This document shows positions 48,651 to 58,000 of a stretch of 64,000 bases of DNA, in pieces. A program made the translations under genes and the position numbers. Under the pieces are notes generated by a model. That model searched no databases and was not told the DNA's origin. It saw only the letters and a list, made by a program, of their open reading frames with translations. Source of the DNA: Pohlia nutans (taxonomy: Eukaryota > Streptophyta > Bryopsida > Bryales > Mniaceae); NCBI GenBank assembly GCA_022496805.1, contig CM040085.1, positions 48,141,811 to 48,205,810 of the forward strand. The letters are read 5' to 3'. How positions within the stretch are numbered: the stretch's first letter is position 1; every line of letters begins with the position of its first letter.

Positions 48651-48860
48651 TTGGGGCTCTTGGCTTGGGGAACCCTGTGGGAACACTGCTCTAGCATTGG
48701 GGAGGTCACGAGTTCCACACCCCATGGTGGTGCAAGGCCTTGCTTCAGATTATTCTCAACTCATTGTAGACTAGTTTTGTAATCTTTTTGAACTCAAAAT
48801 GAGTCTAAGGTGAGTTTAAGGTTTATTTCCACTTTGAGACACTCTTTTTGGTTAACTGTT
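48651..48860 (+). mobile_element. tRNA-derived SINE (copy 2)
   Basis: TTGGGGCTCTTGGCTTGGGG at the 5' end, GTCACGAGTTCCACACCCC as the B-box region (GTTCCACACC), CTCATTGTAGACTAGTTTTG in the body and CTTTGAGACACTCTTTTTGG at the 3' end. Each block has its counterpart in the same order in the minus-strand copy at 34914-35124. Confidence 0.7.
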
Positions 48861-49502
48861 GTGTTGAGCAAAAATTGAGCCAAATCAGCTTGAAGTTCTT
48901 TATTCATAGTCGGTTGTTCATTGATATTCTTTATATTTCAACTTGAAGTAGTAATTGTTTTGAAAAAATGATTGGCTACTTGCCTGAAGTTTTTATTTTG
49001 AATTGGAAATGAATTGTCTCACTTGCTTTGGAACCTCATTCCAGTGATTTTTTATATTTATATTTATATTTTTATATAGTTGCAATCTTTAATGAAATGA
49101 CATAAAGCTAAATGACAACTGTTTGTAGCTACTTACATTTAGAATGTGGATGAAATATGATTTATGTATCCAAAACATGTACATTCACCTAAAATGAGGC
49201 AATATTATCCTTGCATTACTGACACCCTTATCTAAACAATTTTGGTTAAATTTCAGCAGTCTATTTTTGGGCAACATATTTTTGTATATAGGAACTTGCC
49301 TTCAAAAAAAACATTGCCTCTTTTTCTTTGCTATTCATGCTGTAAAGTAAAATATGATTCATTTGCCAATGGCCCTTTGTGCGGTGGGCATTGGGTCATT
49401 GTCATTACGAACAAGACACTTTATTCACGCCGCATTGAAAGAGGACTGGAGTTTCTATCTATTTGATTCTATTTGAAATATGATGCATTGGTGACTAGAT
49501 CT
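48861..49502. other. Gene-free stretch with repeat E copy
   Basis: 49360-49465 is repeat E in inverse orientation (CCCTTTGTGCGGTGGGCA ... CACTTTATTCACGCCG ... GACTGGAGTTTCTATC). The rest is AT-rich. Confidence 0.5.
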
Positions 49503-49742
49503 TTAACCTGTAAAAGACCAAACAACTCGAATCAGGTCTCATCATTTTTTTGGGGGGTAGTTTTGAGTAAGTCCTATATTGACTTTCTTGTGTTTGAATT
49601 AATTTGCTTTTTATAACAGGTACAATGTTCTTCACAGATCCTGGTGATATAAAATTTGGTCCCAAATAAATTCTATTTTTGCAATATGAGTAGTAAATGT
49701 CATTTTAAAAACTACATCATATCCTTGGTGTTTAGGGGTTAA
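49503..49742. mobile_element. Family A TTAA-MITE (minus orientation)
   Basis: TTAACCTGTAAAAGACCAAA to CCTTGGTGTTTAGGGGTTAA, 240 bp, interior colinear with 56824-57066. Confidence 0.8.
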
Positions 49743-50253
49743 ACAATCTTGTGATTGAACGATAAATGGCAAACGAAGGCACTATTCATCGTTTAGAAAT
49801 TTTTGCAGGAAATCTTGTTGTTAATCCTTAAACGACATTTTAGGCCCTCAGTGGGCAACCCGAGGATCCCTAAAAGAATATGGATTATATATTTAGGCCG
49901 AACATGGGTGCATGACCAATCACAACAAAGAAACAAGCACACGAGGAATCAATTGGGAACTTGGGCAAGAATCAAATGATATTCCAATATCTTTGATCTA
50001 GACATTCCAAACAAGCATGGAAGAATTTGTTGTTGCAACTAAGGACATCAAATGCCTGACTTTGTTGTGCATCCAAATAATAATAAATGTTTGGTGAGAA
50101 GGAGTTGAATAGTGCTCATGCTAGACACAAGATTCCTTGGAATTCAAGCCCGTGGGGCTTGGAAAGATGTTTAAGGATGTTAGTCTTGCACACTCTTAGT
50201 ATGGAGTTGATAAAACTTAGTAAAATTTGGATTTAATTATTACAACATGTTGC
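49743..50253. other. Gene-free stretch with half MITE
   Basis: TTAATCCTTAAACGAC at 49821 begins like the element at 33793 but no right end was found. Nothing else is recognisable. Confidence 0.4.
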
Positions 50254-50829
50254 TTAACCCCTAACCGCCCAACCATGCATAATTTGCATGATGTACGGAT
50301 TTGAACTCCGATTTCTCATCCATCATGCACTTTTTGCAGTGTGGATTTTTTACTGAAACTTTTATGGGAAGTTAGCTTCGTGCATGTACGATCCGATTAG
50401 AAAGGGGATGATTTGTGAAATCTTTATGCCTCATTTCATGTTGTAGTGTTCCACCCAAAATTTCGAAGATTTTAGTCTAAAAGTGCTCTTGAAAAAGTCA
50501 ACTACTAAAATTAAGCAACCAAAAAATCTCCAAAAATACTACACTTAGAGTATTACATTTCAACCCATCCCAAAAAAAATTCATTATTAGATTGTCAATA
50601 TTTTATTCGTAATCATATTACAAAAGAGCTCTAAATTTTAAGTTTGAAAATTTATACACAAATATTGGTGATAGCAATTGCAAATCTAACCGTATGGATA
50701 GAATCTAAAATTCATAATGTACAACTTTTATTTATTCATCAAGTTGAAAATATCCCTCTTAGTTGCATTTTATAATGCATCTTTGAAAAACTGCCAAATC
50801 TGAAAAGGGTGAGAACGTTTAGGGGTTAA
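50254..50829. mobile_element. Family B TTAA-MITE (copy 2)
   Basis: TTAACCCCTAACCGCCCAAC to GAGAACGTTTAGGGGTTAA, 576 bp; inverse of 16859-17433 along its full length. Its right TTAA is the left TTAA of the next element. Confidence 0.9.
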
Positions 50830-51428
50830 GCCCTAAACATACCAAAGTGTCCCTAGAATTGATGATTTAAGAAAAATCATCATAATTTCTTTTTAAATAA
50901 ATTAAAATCATCATAAAGTACTATTTGGAAGAATGTTTTGGAATTAATATACAAATGGAAGTTGTAGATTTTGAATTTTAGAGTCCATTTGTACGGTTCG
51001 ATTTACCAATACTATCATCAATATTTTATTATAAAATTTGAAAGTTAAAATTGAAAATTCCTTTTAAATTTGATTACAAACAAAATTTTAACGTTTTTTG
51101 AGTAAAATTTGTTGGAATGGGTTTGAATTGAGATACTCTTAATGTGGTGATTCTTTGAAATTTTTGTGCTAATTAAATTTTTGCAAGGCCAGTTTTGAAC
51201 TACATTCAATGCAATTTTTGCTTAAATAACAAATTGACATACTTCTACATTTGTGATTTTAGAAAAATATGTACTCTAATAACACCAAATCCAACCATTT
51301 GTTAGGACAACTTGATGAAGTATCTCCAAAAAATTGTATGACTTTCGTCCAAGCATTGATGAGAACATAGGGTGAATTGAATTCTGGTAGTCATGCAAAA
51401 ACTGGATGCTGTGACGATTAGGGGTTAA
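50826..51428. mobile_element. Family C TTAA-MITE (copy 1)
   Basis: TTAAGCCCTAAACATACCAA to GCTGTGACGATTAGGGGTTAA, the last 20 bases being CTGTGACGATTAGGGGTTAA; 603 bp. It matches 51686-52268 in inverse orientation (ACATACCAAAGTGTCC against GGACACCTTGGTACGT, and so on). Confidence 0.9.
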
Positions 51429-51675
51429 CCCCTGAAAGACAAAGGATTTATGGTTTTAAAATGACAAATTCAGTCACTCATATTGAGATTTAAATCAATA
51501 ATTGAAATGAGACCAAATTTTATACCATTGGAATCAATGAAGAACATTGCATGTGTGGGTAGAAAAAAACAAATGAATTTGATAAAAAAAGAAAACTCGT
51601 CATAGAACCTACTCAAAACTGCTAAATAAAAATGAGGTCCAATTTTGACTTTTTAATTGGTCCTTTAGGAGTTAA
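51425..51675. mobile_element. Family A TTAA-MITE between the two family C copies
   Basis: TTAACCCCTGAAAGACAAAG to ATTGGTCCTTTAGGAGTTAA, 251 bp; its left TTAA is shared with the preceding element. Confidence 0.88.
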
Positions 51676-51685
51676 CCCTTTAGAG

Positions 51686-52268
51686 TTAATTCTAAACGTC
51701 ACAGCGTCCAGTTTCTGAACGACTAACAGATTCAAACTGTCCATACGTTCTCATCAATACTTGGATGAAAGTCATTCAATTTTTTGGAGATTCTTCACCA
51801 AATTGTTGTCCTATCTAATGGTTGGATTTAGTCATACTTGAGTACATATTTTTCTAAAATTACAACTGTAGAAGTATGTCAAGTCGTTGACCAAGCCAAA
51901 ATTGCATTGACTGCAGTTCAAAAGTGGCCTTGCAATAATGAGGTCATAGATTTAAGGAACACAAAAATTTCAAAGAATCACCACGTTTAAGAGTATCTCA
52001 TTTTAAATTCATTCCAACAAATTTCAAAAAATATTAAAATTTTGTTTGTAATCGAATTTAGAAGGAATTTTTAATTTTAGCTTTCAAAATTTATAATTAA
52101 ATATTGGTGATAGTATTAGTGAATCAAACCGTACGAATGGAATCTAAAATTCAAAATTTAGAACTTTCATTTGTATATCAATTCCAAAATATTCTTCTAA
52201 ATAGTACTTTATGATAAATTTTCTCAAATTGTGAATTCCAAGGACACCTTGGTACGTTTAGGGGTTAA
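51686..52268. mobile_element. Family C TTAA-MITE (copy 2, inverted)
   Basis: TTAATTCTAAACGTCACAGC to CTTGGTACGTTTAGGGGTTAA (last 20 bases TTGGTACGTTTAGGGGTTAA); 583 bp, inverse of 50826-51428. Confidence 0.88.
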
Positions 52269-52369
52269 TCAAACTGGTATCTTGATTTTTCTAAACATGG
52301 TTAGAAAATATAAATTTTGAACACAAGACAAACCATAATGTCCAATACTAGGTTGTCATGGCCAAAAAC

Positions 52370-52563
52370 TACCGTAGGTGGAAGACACGTTTAGCAGAAA
52401 ACATTTCTAAAAATAAATGCCAAAATTTTCTGGAAATTCTTTTTCAAATTTTGTTTGTATGGTGAAAAAGAGAATATGGACAAATATTTTCAAATACTCC
52501 ATTTCCAAACCCTTATGTTTTGAAAAATAATAATTACTCGGCACTTGCCCTCCACCTACGGTA
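52370..52563. mobile_element. Family F-like small element
   Basis: TACCGTAGGTGGAAGACACG at the left, GCCCTCCACCTACGGTA at the right (12-bp perfect terminal repeats TACCGTAGGTGG), with CTCGGCACTTG next to the right end as in family F. Confidence 0.6.
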
Positions 52564-53456
52564 CATAAAGTAGGAGCACCCAATTCTGACAGTGTACTCA
52601 ATTCCAATAATATTTAGACCATGCAATCATTTTATACCGCAAATTTAGACACATCGTAGAGCACTTATTGTATGTTGACCAAACTGATAAGTTTTCTATG
52701 GTCTACCTATATTTAGGTCTAGAATGACTACCGTGCCTTGATTCTGTCGAAATTGAGTGCTCCTACCTTAGCACAAGCCAAGGCCAAAGACCAAATGCCA
52801 TATTACTCTCATACTCAATGTGTGGAGAGTGCATTAACTCGGAAGAGGTTAAGCAACTCTCCATAATATAGCATGAAAGCAAAGAGAGACTCATCACTGA
52901 TTTAGGGTTTCCTCCACCATTGCCAAGGTTGAGACGAACACAACACACTAGTAGAAAAGGTGGCGCTCCCAGAGAGACGTCCAGGCAAAATCACTGTGCA
53001 TGTGTGGAACTGGGCACCACTTGCTTGGGCATATCCCTCGGTAGTGCCAGCTTTTCTACTAGTGGTACTCAAAGAGCTGCGTGCAAAACGCAAAGGAAAG
53101 GTCTCACACAGAAGAGCCAGACAGTGTATTCCTGGTGTACTACTACCGACAGCCACTGCAACTGAGGTTGAGCAGAAGAAAGTCAGATTCTTGAAGGCAT
53201 GAGAAAAATTACACCCAAATGGACAACGATGACGAAGCTACTATACACCATAAGCAGACCACTAAAGCTCAGTTGACTAAGGAAGCACTGGCGATACAGT
53301 TGACTGGCGTCTCTCTTCCTCTTCTACTCTTCAAAAATGCAATTAAAATTCGACAACATATCATGCCCTGCTCTATGAATGCTTCAAAGTCGGATACCTG
53401 ACGATGCCGGTAAGGATTTGGAGGCAGAGATGAAAGGAGGCTTAAAAGCTCTGTTC
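52564..53456. other. Intergenic DNA with a CACTA-like miniature element
   Basis: No gene identified. 52946-53064 begins CACTAGTAGAAAAGG and ends CTTTTCTACTAGTG, a 119-bp inverted-repeat element with the CACTA terminal pentanucleotide. The last few hundred bases before 53457 should be the 3' UTR of the leftward rps10 gene. Confidence 0.5.
52946..53064. mobile_element. CACTA-type miniature inverted-repeat element
   Basis: Termini CACTAGTAGAAAA and TTTTCTACTAGTG are perfect inverted complements over 13 bp, then GGTGGCGCT against AGTGCCAGC. The 3-bp flanks (ACA, GTA) do not match, so the target duplication is lost or the element is decayed. Confidence 0.6.
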
Positions 53457-54810
53457 TCATTGCGTGGCTTCAATCTGCTTTTGATCCGGGGACTGGTGGA
53501 TCCGGCTCATGTCAAGGCGAGTTTTGTAATGAAAGTTCACTTTGAGCTGCACACCGAGCATGTTGTGATTCTTCAACTGGTTGTACTTCTCACGCAGTTT
53601 GCCCACATCCATGTCCATCACCAGATGCGTCTTGCGCGTCTTCATCTCGAACTGCTCTCGGGACTTCTTGTCCACATGCGGGGACCGATTGAAGGTGAAG
53701 AGGATGCGCGTCGTGGGCAATCCCACTTTGCTCACGTTCTTGAGCTTGCCTGGATGGATTTTCTCGAACGACTTCAACACGATGGACATGCGGGCTGTTG
53801 CTCCTGCCCCCTCTGTCATCTCTTCGATCCCGTCCAGTGCATCCACCTGCACCACATTGTGAGTGCCCGCGCCTTTACAAAACCCTAATCAAGCAGAGAC
53901 GAAGCTTCCAAAACGTTTTGGATCTTGTTCTCATTTTGAAGAGGATTCCAACGCACTAAATTACGCAATATTCGCAAACCATATGAATAAGTTCTGAATT
54001 TTTTTCCACTGCGAGTGCCCGAGCCTCTACAAAACCCTAATCAAGCACAGACGAAGCCTCCAAAACGTTTTGAGAGGGAGACAACCTGGAGAACACGACC
54101 GATGAACGATTGCAGAGAGAGTTCTTGGCGGAATGGCCTTTATACGTACCCAATCACTCCAAACCCTAAATTGTTTTTGGAGTGAATCACCCTTACGATG
54201 CAGAGAAAACATCGAGCTTCCGGAATCAAAAAAATGTAGAGAGAAAAAACCTCTACAAAACCCTAATCAAGCAGAGACGAAGCTTCCAAAATGTTTTGAG
54301 AGGGAGAGAGAGAGAGACAATCTGGAGAACACGAGCTGAGATTCACTGTAAGTGATGGATGAGTGATTGCAGAAAGAGTTCTTGGCGGAATGGCCAATCA
54401 CTCCAAAACCTAATTTGTTTTGAGTGAATCAACCTTACGAAGCAGAGAAAACGCAGAGCTTCCAGAATCAAAAGAATGTAGAGAGAATGTATTTTTTTGT
54501 TGCAGAACGTACCTCAGATTCGGGTATTCCTGCAGGACGTTTTCCCACTCGAGCAGCAGCAACGTCAGTGTACATGGACCTCCGCCGATTTCCACATTCC
54601 GACCTATCGATGGAATTGCTTGAATTCGACCCTAGAAACGAGCTAAAGGGAGCTGATTCCTGCATTCGCCGCGCCCACCCCCATCAGAAAATTGCCAAAC
54701 CTCCTAAACCCTAAACCCTCAGAAAACCAACCCGAAAAATCAAACAATACCTGCACTTGAGGGAGCAACGATCGTCGAAGAAGCAGCCTCACTGCCATCG
54801 CCCTCGCCAT
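53457..54810 (-). CDS. RPS10: Mitochondrial ribosomal protein S10 (uS10m), nuclear-encoded
   Basis: Three minus-strand exons: 54810-54751 (20 codons), 54659-54513 (49 codons), 53846-53457 (130 codons with stop), all phase 0 GT-AG; 198 aa. Exon 1, [20 protein letters not shown], is basic, Leu/Arg-rich and acid-free, like a mitochondrial presequence. Exon 3 carries the S10 domain: [58 protein letters not shown], matching plant mitochondrial RPS10 as recalled. It is part of the small mitoribosomal subunit. rps10 is mitochondrially encoded in many plants, so this is a transferred copy with an acquired targeting exon. Exon 2 (Ser/Arg-rich) is less certain. Intron 2 contains three copies of a CTACAAAACCCTAATCAAGC block. 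It is head-to-head with the TyrRS gene. Confidence 0.82.
53868..54480. repeat. Imperfect tandem repeat in rps10 intron 2
   Basis: CTACAAAACCCTAATCAAGC plus AGAGACGAAGC(T/C)TCCAAAA and GAACACGA...GATTGCAGA(A/G)AGAGTTCTTGGCGGAATGGCC recur at about 53870, 54027 and 54246 (units of ~220 bp). The stretch at 53922-53998 (TCTTGTTCTCATTTTGAAGA...) also recurs at 59687-59768 in TyrRS intron 4. Confidence 0.75.
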
Positions 54811-55032
54811 CACCGCACCTCCAACTCCTCTCTACCAAAGACAAACTAACTGTAACGATTCAGAGATGGCGAGTTCTCAAAAGTCTGAAAAAGGAAAGAA
54901 AAGAAATACGAAAAGTCTAAAGATAGAAACGGTCACCGATGACCGTGCCCGTATCGGCGATAGAGTTCTTGTTCCGAGGATTTCAATTGTGGGTGGAATT
55001 CGTGTGTGGAGTGATTGCGAGTGGAGAAAGCA
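54811..55032. promoter_or_regulatory. Bidirectional intergenic region, rps10 / organellar TyrRS
   Basis: 222 bp between divergent start codons. An out-of-frame ATG at 54866 on the TyrRS side opens a frame that overlaps the TyrRS start; if transcribed it would act as an overlapping upstream ORF. No clear TATA box. Confidence 0.5.
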
Positions 55033-58000
55033 ATGGCCTCCGTGCATACATTGCCCGGGCCGCTGTTGCGGAGATGGTCGTCGCTGGCAGCATTTGCTGT
55101 TGCGGGCAGGCCCAGTGTGTTTGCTAATGGTGGAATGCAGCGCCCCGCTGGGGCGTTGGTGCAGCGACAACGGAGGTTTGCGGTGGTGTCGTGCTCCGTT
55201 TCCGCGACGACAGCTGCTGCACGGAGAGAGGCTGTGCAATTGAAACGCAATGTGGTGGAGGTTCTGGAGGAGCGCGGGTTGATCGAGTCCGTGACGAATG
55301 CGGACGAGCTTCGGGCCTCGTGTACCTCGCAGCGCCTCAAAGTGTACTGCGGCTTCGACCCCACTGCTGAGTCGCTCCACCTCGGCAACTTGCTCGGCAT
55401 CATCGTGCTCTCGTGGTTCCAAAGGTGTGTCATACCACTTCCTTTTGAAAAATTTCCAACACTAAATGGAACGTTGCAGAGTTCTATTGAATTCGTTATG
55501 CAATTTCCTCAAAATTATGCTTCTTATTCTGCTCTTCCTGATTCCTATTATCGTTTTAAGGTTGCTACTATACATGTATGGTTTGAGGAGCCTTACAGAA
55601 TGCGGCATCTCGCCCTGAGTTTTGTGCAACTTGAAGAGTTCTATTGAATTATTTGTGAATTTTTCTCAAAACTATGCCTCTTATTCTGCCCTTCCTGACT
55701 TCTTGAAACCAAGACAATTCCTATTATCGGTTTAAGGTTGCTACTATCGATGTATGGTTTGAGGAGCCTGGCATCGTTGTGTACAGAGTTTTAGGGTTTA
55801 AGGTGGTGTGGGGTTAAGGAAATTGAGTCACTGTGAATCCATGGATGGTGAGGAGCGCCTATCTTGAAGAGATGTTGAGCGTTGTGTACAGAGTTTTAGG
55901 GTCTAAGGAAATTGAGTCACTGTGTGAGGAGCGCCTACTCTTGAAGATATCTTGACACAAAAAGATGAAGCACTCCTAACGTGTTTTTTTCTGTTTTTTT
56001 TTTTTATGAGTTTTGAGTAGATGTTTAATTAGATTTCTTTATTGACCAACATATGCAATGTTTCTGGTGGTATAAAATTTGAATTCTCTCTTTTTCACAA
56101 TACGATTAATGGAATTGGTTATTGACAGAAAGATGAAGCATTCCTAACGTGTTTTTTTCTTTTCTTTTTATCAGTATTGAGTAGGTTACATGGGGATGCT
56201 CAATTTGATTTCTTTATTGACCAACATATGCAATGTTTCTGGTGATATAAAATTTGACTCTATCTGAATTCTCTCATTTTCACAATATGATTAATGGAAT
56301 TGGTTATTGAGTAGTCCTTGGATCTTGTGTTAGTAGTATTGATTGCGTAGTTTGAGCGGTGAACAAGGGCTGATTCGGTGGTGTAGGTGTGGCCATATCC
56401 CAGTTGCGTTGCTTGGAGGCGCCACTGGTCGCGTTGGAGACCCATCTGGAAAGAGCAAAGAGAGGCCTGTGCTGGACGATGAAACCATTTCCCGAAACTG
56501 CAAAGGAATCGGCGACATTCTTGCCAAAATATTGCAGGTACCTACTTTCTTTTGCAACTGCTCCATTCTTTTGGAAGATCTGAAATCAATCAATGTTGTC
56601 ACGAAACCAACAAGTGTGCACGTTTTTGATGCAATTACGTATGAATTATGCAATCATTCAAAGTGGGAGTTTGTAGATCAATGTTTTTTTAATTCCATTT
56701 GTATGTAATCATTCAAAGTGGGAGTTTGTAGTTCAACTTTTTTATAACTGTCTATGAATTTCATATGCAATCATTCAAAGTGGCAGGCTGTAGATAAAAA
56801 AATTATCTCTACCTATGAATTTCTTATCCCTTAAAGGACCAAGAAGCCCGAATTGGGCCTCATGTTTTTTTTGAGCAAGTTTGAGTAGGTCTTATGTGAA
56901 CTTCTTTTTGTTCAAATTCATTTGTTTTTTACCAATAAATGCAATGTTCTTCACTGAATCCAGTGATATAGTATTTGGTCCTATGTACATACATTATGTT
57001 ATTCACAATATGATCGATTGAATTTGTCATTCAAAAACCATGAATCCTTGGTCCTTTAGGGGTTATGCAACCATGCTAAGTGAGAAGCATTCTTACACCA
57101 AATCCAACCAAGTGTATGAATTGTTGAGATTCTGTTGATAATAGGGGTCAATATAGGATTAGTATCTGAGTTGAGGTTTTTCATGTAAACAGTCTCTCTA
57201 GTTGATTGAAAGTTTTTGACCTCATATATAGTACCCTGTTTGTTTGTTTGTTTGTTTGTTTGTAGGTGCACTCAGATGTGGATGAAAAAGCCATTGTTCT
57301 GAACAACTACGACTGGTGGAAGGAATTCTCTTTACTGGACTTCTTGAGGGACGTGGGGAAATATGCCCGAGTTGGGACGATGATGGCGAAGGAGAGTGTG
57401 AAAACTCGCCTCCACTCAGAAGAAGGCATGAGCTACACGGAGTTCACCTATCAGTTGCTCCAGGGCTATGACTTTGTCCATCTCTTCAAGGTACTCATAC
57501 GAATAGCCCCTCTAACCCCTCAATTTTGAGATTTCTTTTTGTTCAAATTTCTTTCTTTTTGACCAACACATGCAATGTTCTTCACTGATTCCGATGATAT
57601 AAAATTTGGTCCCATATGAATCATATTTTTCACAATAAGGTTGATTGAATCTTTCATCTTATCACCATGAATCCTTGGTCCTTTCAGGGTTAATCTGTCT
57701 GACAGTGTTTTCCATGTGTATGATGGAGACGGGGTTTTGTCCATTTTCATCTTAATCTGGAAGTTTTTATCTCTTCTTAAATTGACACTTTAACCCCTAA
57801 ATGACCAAGGATTCATGGTTTTAATATGACAAATTCAATCAATCATAGTGTGAAAAATCAATAATTCAGATGGGACCAAATTTTATATCACTGGAAACAT
57901 CGTATTTATTGGTAAAAAATCAAATGAATTTGAACAAAAGGAAGTCCACTCAAAACTGCTAACAATTCAAGCTTCTTGGTCCTTTAGGGGTTTATAGTTA

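Noticed and set aside
53379..53888. Long plus-strand frame of about 170 codons
   Set aside because: Antisense to the S10 exon; the minus-strand protein has clear family motifs and this one has none.
54866..55243. 125-codon frame starting upstream of TyrRS
   Set aside because: Overlaps TyrRS exon 1 in another frame with no family resemblance; at most an upstream ORF.
54877..55433. Long minus-strand frames antisense to TyrRS exon 1
   Set aside because: GC-rich antisense shadow of the targeting peptide and core exon.
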